Positions 26,248 to 36,668 of a stretch of DNA of 64,000 bases are shown here, piece after piece. The DNA comes from an uncultured Pseudohongiella sp. (GTDB lineage Bacteria; Pseudomonadota; Gammaproteobacteria; Pseudomonadales; Pseudohongiellaceae): NCBI GenBank assembly GCA_951812715.1, contig OX638323.1:2584577-2648576 (forward strand), read 5' to 3'. Positions within the stretch are counted from its first letter, which is position 1, and the number at the start of each line of letters is the position of its first letter. Both the position numbers and the translations under genes were made by a program. The notes under the pieces are model-generated. The model was given only the letters and a program-made list of their open reading frames with translations, searched no databases and was not told the DNA's origin.

Positions 26248-28875
26248 CTAGAAGTCCACGCTCAGACGTCCGTAGTAATACGCTCCCTGCCAATCCATTC
26301 CCGTTCCCGAGGAATACAAGCGGCCACAGCAGTAGTCGCTAATCGAATCTCGATCGGGATACTCATCGAGAATGTTCCTGCCGCCGAACGACAGCCTGAA
26401 CATATCGTTGAACCGGAACTGAGCTTCGATATCGGTATACCAGACCGGATCCAGGGTCTGATACCGCAACGGGCTACCGCCGGTGTTGGAGTTTGTCGAC
26501 TCGCCATAGTAGCTCACGCGGCCGATCAGGGTCAGCGCATTAACGTCGTGACGAGCGGTAATCACACCGCGCCAGTTCGGATCGAAGTTTTCGAAATCGA
26601 ATTGGTTCTCGGCGTTAAGGTAATCGCTCGGGTCGGTGTCGAACTTGTTCTCGGTGAAATTGAACGATGCCGTCAGGGTGGTGGTGCCCATGTCGCCCCA
26701 TTCGATCGGCGTGGTCGCCACGACGTCCATACCCTGGGTGCTGGTATTGAAGCCGTTGGCGAAATAGAACACCCCGCCAATCGACTCGGCGCCGACTACG
26801 CCCGCGTTCGAAAGCGCGAGATAGTTCTCATACGCGGAACCCGAAGTCGGATCGGTAGATACGCTCCTGGTGGATACCGCCTGGGTGCGGTCCTGCACGT
26901 CGATGCGATAGAAATCCACCGTCAGGTCGATATTGCTCACTTCAGCCGTAAAACCGATCGTGTAGTTGTCCGACAACTCCGGTGTGAGCGGGACAGCGCC
27001 AAGCGCCTGGGCTATCGGGCCGCCGGCCGGGAACAGGCCGGTCGCGACCGGGAAGCCCTGGGGCAGCCGGGTGGACACGTTGGTGGTGCCTTGCTGACCC
27101 GGTGTCGGCGCGCGGAACGCGGTGCCGATCGAGGCGCGTATGCCGAAGGTATCGGTTACATCGAGCTTGCCCGCCAGTTTCCATACCAGTTCCGCGTCGA
27201 AGTCGTCGTAGTCCTCGTAGCGCACCGCGCCTTGCAGAAACAGATTGTCGGTGACATCGCCGCTGATATCGCCATAAACCGCGGCGGAGTTACGCGCGTA
27301 GACATCCGAAAATTCGGGCGAATAACCGGGGAAGCCATTGGAGCCCACACCTACGACCCGATACACAGGATCGGCGCTGTTGGAGCAATCCAGGCTGGAG
27401 CCGCCGGCGATTACCTCCATGCCCCTGGCAGTCTCGGTGCCGTCGTCATTACAGAAGCCGTGCGGGTCGGGCGTCGCATAAGGGCCGGCGCGATAGGAAA
27501 CTTCCTCGCCTTGCACTACCTCGTAGGACTCGTCCATCCAGCTTGCGCCGAATGCGAATAATGCGCCGTTATCGAGTTCATAGGTGAAATCCGCCTGCAA
27601 CTGGGTTTCGCTATTGATCAAGTCGCCGGGGCGGAAAGAAACGGGAGATTCCGGTCCCATGGAGGGGTTGATGGTGTTGCTCAACGTGTACTGGATTTCG
27701 CTTTCACCGCTACGGGCGCTGAAATCATAGGTCAGGCCGTTATCCATCTCGCCCCGTATGCCACCCGTCAACGATATGTCGAATACTTCGCCGAAGAAGC
27801 GTGGGGTGAAGCCGCCGGGATGTTTCTCTAGCGGAAAATAGATCGAGCCGTCGGGTTCGCGCAGTTCTTCGATGGTGCCGTTGTACGGATAACGATAGAA
27901 GAAACTGCCGTTGCTTGAGCTTTCGGACCAGTTGCCGAAACCATACAGTTCGTTGCTGTCGTTCAACTCAATGCCGGCATTGAAGAACACGCGGGCAGCT
28001 TCGGCATCCGGCTGACCCCAGGGCTGTACCACATCGCCATCGCCAATGTTGGCCAGATAGATGTTGGACAGGAAGTCCGGATCGGTCGCATAGGCAATTC
28101 GGTCTTCGCGGCCGTTCTGGATGAATGTGTTGTAAGTCGGATTGCTCGGATCGAGACAGAACCAGGAGCCGCAATACTGTTCCGCGCGAGTGGTCTGGTC
28201 CGATTCGTGGAATTCACCCGAAATGCTGATAAATCCGTTATCGCCCAGCGGCAGGCCAATGTTGCCCTGAACGGTGGTGGACCTGCCGTCGCCTTCGTGG
28301 TATTGGCCGCCGTCAATGGTCACGCTGCCGCCTTCCCGGTTGTCCTTGAGCAGGAAGTTGATCACGCCGGCAATGGCGTCGGATCCATATTGCGCCGCCG
28401 CTCCATCTCGCAACACTTCGATGTTCTGGATCGCCACGGCCGGAATCGTGGCCATGTCGGGGCCTTGCGTGCCGGAGCCGCCGATCGCGACGAGAGCCGC
28501 CCGGTGTCGCCGCTTGGAATTGACCAGCACCAGGGTCTTGTCGGTCGGCAGGCCGCGCAATTCCGCCGGACGGATAAACGTCGCGCCGTCCGAGATAGGC
28601 TGACGGGCAATATTGAAGGAGGGCACCAGCGTCTTGATGATGTCGTTGGTGTCGGTGTAGGAAATCGCCTCGATATCTTCAGCGCCAAACACGTCAACAG
28701 GCACTGGCGAATCGGAAACGGTTCGTGGCCGGCCGCGTGAACCGGTTACGATGATCTCTTCGAGATCGGCCGCGTCTTCCTGCGCCAGAGCAAGCGGCGC
28801 ATGGATCGCGGGAACCAAAAGAGCCAGCGCTATCGCGGGCGATAGAACTCTGGCTGCTTTGTTTTGTCTAAACAT
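26248..28875 (-). CDS. TonB-dependent receptor, large
   Basis: The 875-residue product has a signal peptide ending APLALAQ and a TonB-box-like EEIIVTGSR. Its plug contains LRDGAAAQYGSDAIAGVINFLLK and the barrel ends FYYGRLSVDF-like with a terminal Phe. A FRAPTPGQQG segment is typical of the barrel of this group. Several paired Cys (for example YCGSWFCLDPS and CCGRLYSS) may form extracellular disulfides. The substrate is unknown; this subclass often imports carbohydrates or siderophore-like compounds. A terminator follows directly, and AT-rich 11-bp tandem repeats precede it. Confidence 0.9.
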   Translation of the reverse strand: MFRQNKAARVLSPAIALALLVPAIHAPLALAQEDAADLEEIIVTGSRGRPRTVSDSPVPVDVFGAEDIEAISYTDTNDIIKTLVPSFNIARQPISDGATFIRPAELRGLPTDKTLVLVNSKRRHRAALVAIGGSGTQGPDMATIPAVAIQNIEVLRDGAAAQYGSDAIAGVINFLLKDNREGGSVTIDGGQYHEGDGRSTTVQGNIGLPLGDNGFISISGEFHESDQTTRAEQYCGSWFCLDPSNPTYNTFIQNGREDRIAYATDPDFLSNIYLANIGDGDVVQPWGQPDAEAARVFFNAGIELNDSNELYGFGNWSESSSNGSFFYRYPYNGTIEELREPDGSIYFPLEKHPGGFTPRFFGEVFDISLTGGIRGEMDNGLTYDFSARSGESEIQYTLSNTINPSMGPESPVSFRPGDLINSETQLQADFTYELDNGALFAFGASWMDESYEVVQGEEVSYRAGPYATPDPHGFCNDDGTETARGMEVIAGGSSLDCSNSADPVYRVVGVGSNGFPGYSPEFSDVYARNSAAVYGDISGDVTDNLFLQGAVRYEDYDDFDAELVWKLAGKLDVTDTFGIRASIGTAFRAPTPGQQGTTNVSTRLPQGFPVATGLFPAGGPIAQALGAVPLTPELSDNYTIGFTAEVSNIDLTVDFYRIDVQDRTQAVSTRSVSTDPTSGSAYENYLALSNAGVVGAESIGGVFYFANGFNTSTQGMDVVATTPIEWGDMGTTTLTASFNFTENKFDTDPSDYLNAENQFDFENFDPNWRGVITARHDVNALTLIGRVSYYGESTNSNTGGSPLRYQTLDPVWYTDIEAQFRFNDMFRLSFGGRNILDEYPDRDSISDYCCGRLYSSGTGMDWQGAYYYGRLSVDF

Positions 28876-28893
28876 TATCTTTCCCCTAACAGA

Positions 28894-28915
28894 AATTTAA
28901 TTTGAATTTAATTTG
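28894..28915. repeat. Two perfect 11-bp AT-rich repeats upstream of the receptor
   Basis: AATTTAATTTG occurs twice in direct tandem, 19-40 bp before the receptor start. It may be an operator or an AT-rich promoter part. The rest of the gap to 29149 holds no gene. Confidence 0.6.
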
Positions 28916-29149
28916 ACCGTTCCGTTGGCCGGCTACGGCCGATGGCAGCATGCGCCCGGCTAGCGGACCCAACTCGGCCCCGCCTACAGGCGCATGCGAG
29001 TCAGCAAGCATAAGCATTTTGTGGCGGCATGTCCAACATTTGCGCGGGCAAATCCGATGCAATTCCGGCGCGACCACGACTCGCCCGCGCGGTAGCCCGA
29101 TGCGGTGGCGGATGCGCTGTTGCGGCTGCTGGTTGATTAGCGCGGGCCG

Positions 29150-29659
29150 CTATTGATCGGCCTTGCTGTTGATCTCAGCGTATACCCTGGCGCTACCGTC
29201 CTGGTGCAAGAGCAGAATCTGGTAGGGCGTGAACTGATCGCCGATTTCCATTCCCGGCCCGCCGATGGGCATTCCCGGCACCGCCAGTCCCAGGGCGTTC
29301 TCGGGCGGGTTGGCGAGAAACTTGTCTATGTATTTCTCGGGAATATGGCCTTCGAAGATATAGCCCGAAGCGGTCACCGCGGTATGGCAGGAGTGGAACC
29401 GCGGCCGCAGCCCGAGATCCAGCTTGACCCGGTTCAGGTCGGTGGGATGGATGATCGTGGACTGATAACCGTGCTCGTCCATGTGCTCGATCCAGCCCAC
29501 GCAGCACGCGCAAGTGACTTCCTTGTATACGTTCAAGGTGATGTCGTCGATCGATTGCGTCAGGGCGGGCGGGGCGAGCAGCCATACCGTCAGGGCGGTC
29601 ACGGTTGCGAGTTGCTTTGGGAGTTTGCGCGGCATTCGGGTTTCGCAATTGCTGTTCAT
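29150..29659 (-). CDS. DUF411 metal-binding protein
   Basis: The 169-residue protein has an export signal and the DUF411 core VYKEVTCACCVGWIEHM, with C50, C52 and C53. It continues with RPRFHSCHTAV, VEGHIP-like FEGHIPEKYI and GLAVPGMPIGGPGME, the usual family sequence. DUF411 proteins are periplasmic and often occur with copper genes; a Cu-binding role is suspected. The start ATG 29659 has GAGGACA upstream. It begins 11 bp after the metallo-hydrolase stop, so the two are co-transcribed. Confidence 0.88.
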   Translation of the reverse strand: MNSNCETRMPRKLPKQLATVTALTVWLLAPPALTQSIDDITLNVYKEVTCACCVGWIEHMDEHGYQSTIIHPTDLNRVKLDLGLRPRFHSCHTAVTASGYIFEGHIPEKYIDKFLANPPENALGLAVPGMPIGGPGMEIGDQFTPYQILLLHQDGSARVYAEINSKADQ

Positions 29660-29670
29660 GATGTCCTCGT

Positions 29671-30699
29671 TTATTCGGCCACGCCGTCGGCCAATTCGTA
29701 AATCCGTTGCACCGCCAACAGATCGGCGCCAAGTTCACTGATGCCGAGGCTGTCCTGGTGGTGGCGCAGATCGACCCGGGCCGCGGCCTCTTGCGCGGAG
29801 AAGCCCTGGTTTTTCAGCCGCAGTGCTTCGGCGTGCAAATCATTGTAGTACGCCTGCACATAGTCAATTACGCGCAGGTCCGTGAAGCCATCGCCGTGCC
29901 CGGGCAGCACGAGTTCGATATCGAGTTGCTTGAGCCGGCCGAGCGTCGCGCTCCATTCGCCGACATAGCCGTCACCCATGTAGGAAGGACGGCCCAGCAT
30001 CATGTCTCCGGTAAAAACGATTTTCTCCGCCGGCAGATAAACCGCCAAATCGCCGCCGGTATGCGCGCGCCCAAGCCAGATGAGCTGGATTTCCCGGCCT
30101 CCGCGGTAAAGGGTCATACGTTCGCTCACCGCCACACTGGGCGCCACCGGATCAGTCTCTTGCTGGGCGCGGACATGGGCGCGCCAGAAACTCAATTCGG
30201 TTTCCAGATTGGCCCGTTCGCTGGCGTCATCGGCGGCGGCCAGCCGCGCTTCGAGATCCGCCACGGTGTTGTCGAAACGGCCCAGCGAACGCAGATAAGT
30301 AGGGTCATTGAGCGGATCGTTCGCCAATCTGGCGCGGGTATATTCGTGCCCGATCACCTCGATATCGTCCCCGAATGCCTGCGTGCCATAGGCATGATCG
30401 TAATGAAAATGCGAGTTGATCACCGTGGTCACGGGTTTGTCGGTAACGACCTCGATCGAATCGAGCAGGGCCGCGCCGGCCGCGGGCGTGACATGGGAAT
30501 CGACGATCACCACATCTTCGTCCCGTTCGATGACCAGAGCGTTGCTCATCGTATACAAGGCTCCGTTGCCGACCGCGAACCAGACGCCGTCGGCGACGAC
30601 CTGCATATCGTGAGTATCGGTTGGTACCAGTTCCTGCGCCTGGCTCGGGGCGGCGGACAACAGGGCGGCGGCTGCGACAAGGCCGATCAGGACCCGCAT
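29671..30699 (-). CDS. Exported metallo-beta-lactamase-fold hydrolase
   Basis: The 342-residue product starts with a signal peptide (LIGLVAAAALLSAAPSQAQ). It carries the metal motif H97-F-H99-Y-D101-H102, a later GRAHTGGDLAVYLP and VFTGDM, and LPGHGD. This is the QuinoproteinRelated/SoxH-like subgroup of periplasmic MBL-fold enzymes. The physiological substrate is not evident. ATG 30699 gives a proper signal; the frame extends upstream without family similarity. It leads a two-gene operon with the DUF411 protein. Confidence 0.85.
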   Translation of the reverse strand: MRVLIGLVAAAALLSAAPSQAQELVPTDTHDMQVVADGVWFAVGNGALYTMSNALVIERDEDVVIVDSHVTPAAGAALLDSIEVVTDKPVTTVINSHFHYDHAYGTQAFGDDIEVIGHEYTRARLANDPLNDPTYLRSLGRFDNTVADLEARLAAADDASERANLETELSFWRAHVRAQQETDPVAPSVAVSERMTLYRGGREIQLIWLGRAHTGGDLAVYLPAEKIVFTGDMMLGRPSYMGDGYVGEWSATLGRLKQLDIELVLPGHGDGFTDLRVIDYVQAYYNDLHAEALRLKNQGFSAQEAAARVDLRHHQDSLGISELGADLLAVQRIYELADGVAE

Positions 30700-30766
30700 G
30701 GCGCGAAACCTCCGAACAACTCGATTGCACGGCAAGTTAACAAATGCGCCGATATCGGGCAATAGA

Positions 30767-30940
30767 TCAGACCTTGCCGAAGCGACGCAACAGCAATGCG
30801 GCCAGACACAGAAAAAGTATGCCGGGAACAATCGGCAGCAGTAGACCGGCTACGCCGATGATCGCGCAGGCGGCGATTGCCACCAGCAACAATCCGCGCA
30901 GGAGCCAGGAAGTCAAGCTGATTCTTCGAACGGGTCTCAT
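30767..30940 (-). CDS. Small membrane protein (PGPGW/DUF454-like)
   Basis: The 57-residue product, starting MRPVRRISLTSW, has one long hydrophobic region (LLLVAIAACAIIGVAGLLLPIVPGILFLCLAALLLRR) likely forming two short helices. The sequence GLLLPIVPGILFLCLAALL resembles PGPGW or DUF454 proteins. GGAGG lies 6-7 bp before the ATG, supporting translation. Function is unknown. Confidence 0.6.
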   Translation of the reverse strand: MRPVRRISLTSWLLRGLLLVAIAACAIIGVAGLLLPIVPGILFLCLAALLLRRFGKV

Positions 30941-31160
30941 GGGTTCCTCCAATTCGTTTACAGGTTTCCCAGCATTTTTCGTGCCAAATTTTAAGTGTTT
31001 GATATATAAAGTTTTTTTTGGGCGGTTGGTTGGGAATGCAAATGAACCTGGCGAAAGCCGCCAATCCTTGGGGATTTGCCGCCGGGCCGGGCTGAATTGA
31101 GCGCGCGGCTAACACGAAATTCATCGTGGAATTGGATTGTAAATCCCGGATCGGAGCATT

Positions 31161-32480
31161 ATGCTGCGGTCGATGTCGGAACTCAGCCCCACAATCCAGG
31201 CGCCGGTCAGCGGCAAGGCCAGAATCCAGTCCATCGATACCCTGCGCGGCGTCGCGCTGCTGGGTATCCTTGTGATCAATATTCTCGCGTTTGCCCAGCC
31301 GTTCGGAGCGTTGTCCGATCCCCGCGTTGACGGCGCCACGGAAGGATTGAATTTCGCCTTGTTCGCCGGCGCCGAGATATTTGTAGAAGGCGGCATGCGA
31401 GCGATCTTCTCGATGTTGTTCGGCGCCGGCCTGCTGATTTTCATGAATAAACCCGGCGCGGACCCGGGCGAAGTGCGAGGGATGTATTACCGGCGCACCG
31501 GCTTGCTGATCCTGTTCGGCTTGTTCAACGCCTATGCGCTGCTTTGGGTTGGCGACATCCTGTTTATCTACGGCGTGGCCGGATTGCTGTTGTTCCTGTT
31601 TCGCGGTCTGAGCGCGAGAGCGCTGTTGTTTTGGGCCATTGGCGTGTTGCTGTTTACTACCTTGATTCATGTAGGCGTGCATTACACTCTGCGGTATCTC
31701 GGTGAAGCCGTGGCGGAGGCGCAAGCACTTGCGCCCGGCGTGGAAATGTCCGAACAACAGCGGGAGGCGGTGCAGACCTGGGACGCAATGCTTGCGGATC
31801 AGGGTCTGTCCGAAGCCGGCCAGGCAGAAGAAATCGAGGCCAGGCGCTCGGGCTATCTGGACAACTTTGTATTTTCCGCTGGCCTGACAATCTACCTTCA
31901 GACTGTCGGCCTGCTGGTTTTGGGCCTGTGGGACGCGCTCGGCATGATGCTGCTTGGCATGGCCTTGATGAAGTGGCGGGTATTCGATGCCTCGCGCGGT
32001 ACGCGATTCTATCTGCTGTTGATGTTGCTTGGCTTCGGCATTGGCTTGCCGCTGAATGCCTGGGAAACCATGACCTTCGTGGATAGCGGCTATCAACCGC
32101 ATTGGCAGTCCTTCAACCGGCCGACCTACGATCTGGGGCGGCTGTCACTCGCCCTGGGATATGTCGGTTTGGTGATGCTGATTTGCCGTTCCGGCGCGCT
32201 GTCGCGCCTGCAAGCGGCTCTGGCCAATGTCGGCCAGATGGCGTTAACGAATTATCTTATGCAAACTGTACTGTGCAATTTCGTTTTTCTGGGAATTGGA
32301 TTGGGCCAGTTCGCCGCATGGGAGCGTCCGGGCATGTATCTGTTCGTGCTGGGAGTATGGCTGTTCCAGATCGTGTTCAGCCTAATTTGGTTGAGCCGCT
32401 ACCGGTTCGGTCCCTGCGAATGGCTCTGGCGAAGTTTGACCTACCGCCGCCGGCAGCCGATGCTCAAAGCTGGCGCTTAG
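31161..32480 (+). CDS. DUF418 polytopic membrane protein
   Basis: The 439-residue protein has about ten membrane helices. It starts with IQSIDTLRGVALLGILVINI and ends with RFGPCEWLWRSLTYRRRQPM, both hallmarks of DUF418. The fold is related to acyltransferase-like membrane proteins (YeiB group), but no activity is established. A GGAG lies just upstream of ATG 31161. A family A repeat separates it from the MATE gene. Confidence 0.9.
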   Translation: MLRSMSELSPTIQAPVSGKARIQSIDTLRGVALLGILVINILAFAQPFGALSDPRVDGATEGLNFALFAGAEIFVEGGMRAIFSMLFGAGLLIFMNKPGADPGEVRGMYYRRTGLLILFGLFNAYALLWVGDILFIYGVAGLLLFLFRGLSARALLFWAIGVLLFTTLIHVGVHYTLRYLGEAVAEAQALAPGVEMSEQQREAVQTWDAMLADQGLSEAGQAEEIEARRSGYLDNFVFSAGLTIYLQTVGLLVLGLWDALGMMLLGMALMKWRVFDASRGTRFYLLLMLLGFGIGLPLNAWETMTFVDSGYQPHWQSFNRPTYDLGRLSLALGYVGLVMLICRSGALSRLQAALANVGQMALTNYLMQTVLCNFVFLGIGLGQFAAWERPGMYLFVLGVWLFQIVFSLIWLSRYRFGPCEWLWRSLTYRRRQPMLKAGA

Positions 32481-32516
32481 TGCTCGAAGCCGGCAGTTTA
32501 CCCTAGTATTTTTTGC

Positions 32517-32623
32517 GAACAATTCCATTCACGGAATTGTTCTTTGCCGCGAAACGAGCCTGGTTTTTTTGCTAGCGAATTCAATGGTTTGCGCCATCGA
32601 ATTCATCACGCGCGATATCGCGC
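32517..32623 (+). repeat. Family A four-hairpin element, copy 2 (MATE leader)
   Basis: Hairpins occur in the same order as at 17104. First is GAACAATTCC/GGAATTGTTC (32517-32542). The second is a weaker GCGAAAC-type stem. Third is GAATTCAATGGT/GCCATCGAATTC (32577-32604). Fourth is the self-complementary GCGCGAT/ATCGCGC (32610-32623). The first and fourth stems differ in sequence from copy 1 but keep pairing. Confidence 0.8.
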
Positions 32624-32725
32624 GCCGCGCGGAAGCTCCGATAAATCCAGGCTTCCTTGAGATTTCGTGAAACTGCCGGGCTGTCTCCATATGCTCCGGC
32701 CAAATTGATTCGTAGAAAGATCGAT

Positions 32726-34105
32726 ATGCAAATTGCATTTTTCCAACTTGACCGGAATACATTCCGGGAAATGGTGCGCATCGCCGTTCCCATGGTGGTG
32801 TCACAGGGCACCTTCGCGGTCATGATTTTCACCGATCGCTATTTCATGTCCCAGATCAGCCCCACGCATATGGCGGCGGCCCTCGGCGGCGGGGTCGCGG
32901 CGTTTTTCTCATTTTGCTTTTTCACCGGCCTGTTTTCATACAGCAACGCGCTGGTGGCGCAATACTTCGGCGCGGGTGAATTGAAAAAGTGTCCGAAAGT
33001 CGTTACCCAGGGCCTGATCATGTCGGTCGTGAGCCTGCTTCCGCTCGCCGTAATCACCTTTGGCGTACTGCGGTTGTTCAATCTGCTCGATCATGATCCG
33101 GGGCTGGTCGAACTTGAGCGGATTTACTTTCTGATTCTCATGGCCGGGGTGCTGCTGCCACTGGTGAAAACCTGCTTTTCCTCCTATTTCGCCGGCATCG
33201 GCCGCACTCGCGTGGTGATGATCTGTGATATTTGCGGTTTGCTCCTGAATGTGCCGCTTGCCTATGTGATGATCTTCGGTCACCTCGGCTTGCCCGCCAT
33301 GGGCATCGCCGGCGCCGCCATCAGCACCAATATCGCAACGCTTTTTTCGCTGGGACTGTTCGTTTGGTTCTATATGCGCCCCTTCCATCGCGTCCGCTTC
33401 AAAGTGATGCAATCCTTTAAATTCGATGCCGGGATTTCGCGCCGATACTTGCGGCTGGGATTGCCCTCGGCGGTCGAATTGTTCCTCAACGTGGCCGCCT
33501 TCAACCTGTTCCTGCTCATGTTCCAGTCCTATGGCGTCGTTGCCGGCGCCTCGGCGGCGATCGTCTTCAACTGGGACATTCTTTCCTTCGTGCCGATGAT
33601 CGGACTCAACATCGCCGTGATCAGCATGATCGGGCGTTTCGTCGGCGCCGGCGACATGGACCATACCAACCAGGTAATCAGGGCCGGACTCGTGCTTGGT
33701 CTTTGTTATTCCGCGGCGCTGGCAGTGCTTTACATATTGTTCCGTTTCCCGCTGGTCGAATTGTTCGCTCCGCCGGGCGGAGACTTCGAAGAGATTCGCG
33801 CGCTGGCGGGCTTCATGATGATCGGCCTGTCCTGCTACACCATGGCCGACGCTACCTGTCTGGTAGCCGGCGGCGTGTTGCGCGGCGCCGGCGATACGCG
33901 CTGGCTGATGCTTGCTTCAGTGACTTTGCATTGGGCCATGCTGGTGATCCAGTACTTCATCATCCTGGTCTGGCGGCTGAGCGCCCAGGTGTCCTGGATT
34001 GTCTTTACCTTGTTGATATTCAGCATCGCCCTGGTTTACCTGGCGCGCCTGCAAGGCGGCCGCTGGCGCAGCGACGAAAAACTTGCCGCGGTGATGGCCG
34101 AGTAA
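32726..34105 (+). CDS. MATE-family (NorM-like) efflux transporter
   Basis: The 459-residue protein has about 12 membrane helices, with the MATE beginning FREMVRIAVPMVVSQGTFAVMIFTDRYFMS and repeated half (SRRYLRLGLPSAVELFLNVAAFN). MATE exporters expel cationic drugs and toxins in exchange for Na or H. Start ATG 32726 aligns with family N-termini; the in-frame ATG at 32657 lies within repeat-derived sequence. Substrate cannot be told. Confidence 0.9.
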   Translation: MQIAFFQLDRNTFREMVRIAVPMVVSQGTFAVMIFTDRYFMSQISPTHMAAALGGGVAAFFSFCFFTGLFSYSNALVAQYFGAGELKKCPKVVTQGLIMSVVSLLPLAVITFGVLRLFNLLDHDPGLVELERIYFLILMAGVLLPLVKTCFSSYFAGIGRTRVVMICDICGLLLNVPLAYVMIFGHLGLPAMGIAGAAISTNIATLFSLGLFVWFYMRPFHRVRFKVMQSFKFDAGISRRYLRLGLPSAVELFLNVAAFNLFLLMFQSYGVVAGASAAIVFNWDILSFVPMIGLNIAVISMIGRFVGAGDMDHTNQVIRAGLVLGLCYSAALAVLYILFRFPLVELFAPPGGDFEEIRALAGFMMIGLSCYTMADATCLVAGGVLRGAGDTRWLMLASVTLHWAMLVIQYFIILVWRLSAQVSWIVFTLLIFSIALVYLARLQGGRWRSDEKLAAVMAE

Positions 34106-34413
34106 CATCCATGTTTACCAGCGCCCAACCTCCCGGGCGTGTTTCGGCGCTGTCTGAATGCTTTCCCGGCTTGAAGTTGGCTCCGTTCAGGCATCCAGCC
34201 GACAAGCGCGGCGTGGCGTAGTTCGGGCCGCGTACGAAGCTTTGCCTGGCAAGCGCTTGCGCGCTCTCATCGCGCGACCTCCGCGCCAGCATCGTTCAGG
34301 TCTGCCAAAACAACGGCAGCAGTGGGACATGTGTCGCGAGCGCGCGCACTTGTGGATTGGCCCGGCAACAGGTAGCCTTCCTGGCTTGATTCGGCACCAA
34401 TTCAGATTGACGA
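34106..34413. other. Intergenic region with repeat-like sequence
   Basis: No gene is supported. Positions 34146-34175 resemble 16046-16072 (GTCTGAAT then TTCCCG-CTTG), and a hairpin-rich GC tract follows. The shared promoter-like element lies at 34350-34377. Confidence 0.4.
34350..34377 (+). promoter_or_regulatory. Shared upstream element, copy 1
   Basis: This 28-bp element matches 35391-35418 in 25 of 28 bases and lies 36 bp before the next start codon. It can be read as TTGTGG, 17 bp, TAGCCT, a weak sigma-70-like promoter. Confidence 0.45.
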
Positions 34414-35274
34414 ATGAAGCTATTTTCCAGCCGCTGGTTGTCCGCGGCCGCTGTACTGGGATTGACCGCGGCTACAGCGTTTTTCCGGACGCATGAAGTC
34501 CAGGGCGATAGTGGCGGGCAGGTTCCAGCGCCCGCCGGGCGGCATGAATTGCCCGCGGCGGCCCAGACCAACCCCGAACTGACGGGACGTGACATCATAG
34601 CGCTGGCGCTGGAAGCTGCCGGGGGCGAGACATTTTCGCGTCCGCGAACACTGTTTCTCAGCGGCTATAACATCTCCCGGGGGGACGACGGCAGCGAGGT
34701 GTTGTGGGACAAATACGCCATGTGGCGCGTGTTCGCCGATGACACATCCAGCGCGCGCGAGGCCAGCGGCAAGGTGCGAATAGAGGCATGGACAGGTGAA
34801 AATCTGGCATTGCTGATGGCCTTCGATGGCGAAAACACTTATTCGGAAAACGGCGTCATGGAAGATCAATCCGCCAACGCCATGTGGAGCGCGAATTTCG
34901 GTTTCGGCGCGATCCGTGGCGCGCTCAAGGAAGGTTGGCGTCAAGCACGCGTTCCCGACCGTCTGGTTGACGGCGCCCTGGCTTACATGGTCGAGGTATT
35001 CGACCCGGAAGGCGGGACGACATTGTTCGGAATCCGTCAAGGCGATAACGCAATTGTCTACGTCGGCTTCCCCACGCCGCGAGGTTGGCACGAGCGGCGA
35101 TACTCGCATTACTTCACCAAACCCGGCATTTCCTGGAAGCAGGCCGGCAGGGTGCGGCTGTTCTACGACGGCGTAAAATCCAATGAGGCATTGTGGACGG
35201 ATTTCGCGATCGGCGAAACCATTGACAATGATCGTTTCGTGATTGCCGAACCGCCCGAGTCGCCCTCGTTCTGA
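34414..35274 (+). CDS. Exported protein of unknown function (LolA-like outer-membrane lipid carrier feel)
   Basis: The 286-residue product has a signal segment (SAAAVLGLTAATAFF). A helical start (TGRDIIALALEAAGGETFSRPRTLFLSGYN) leads into a beta-rich body with repeated strands ending WTDFAIGETIDNDRFVIAEPP. This resembles a LolA/LolB-type half barrel, often seen as 'outer membrane lipoprotein-sorting' proteins, but I cannot confirm the family. It shares an upstream element with the DUF3500 gene that follows, so the two are probably co-regulated. Confidence 0.6.
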   Translation: MKLFSSRWLSAAAVLGLTAATAFFRTHEVQGDSGGQVPAPAGRHELPAAAQTNPELTGRDIIALALEAAGGETFSRPRTLFLSGYNISRGDDGSEVLWDKYAMWRVFADDTSSAREASGKVRIEAWTGENLALLMAFDGENTYSENGVMEDQSANAMWSANFGFGAIRGALKEGWRQARVPDRLVDGALAYMVEVFDPEGGTTLFGIRQGDNAIVYVGFPTPRGWHERRYSHYFTKPGISWKQAGRVRLFYDGVKSNEALWTDFAIGETIDNDRFVIAEPPESPSF

Positions 35275-35390
35275 ATAGAAATGGCCGTTCTGTCAATCAA
35301 ACGGCGCCCGGCGCCTGGATCGTCATGCCAAGCAGGCATTGAGTCGAAGCGGGGCATCGCCGCAAGACGGCGGCGTGGGCGTTACACTGC

Positions 35391-35418
35391 TTGTGGAATC
35401 GACCGGCAACAGGTAGCC
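35391..35418 (+). promoter_or_regulatory. Shared upstream element, copy 2
   Basis: Second copy of the 28-bp element (first at 34350-34377), 33 bp before the ATG of the DUF3500 gene. The sequence between the copies is unrelated, so the element itself seems to be conserved. Confidence 0.45.
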
Positions 35419-35451
35419 TCCGCTAGTCAACGTCGCAAGACTCAAGGCGCA

Positions 35452-36660
<1,209 letters not shown>

Positions 36661-36668
36661 TATTGATT

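Noticed and set aside
30687..32102. 471-codon minus-strand frame opposite the DUF418 gene
   Set aside because: Gln/His-rich antisense of membrane helices; no family similarity.
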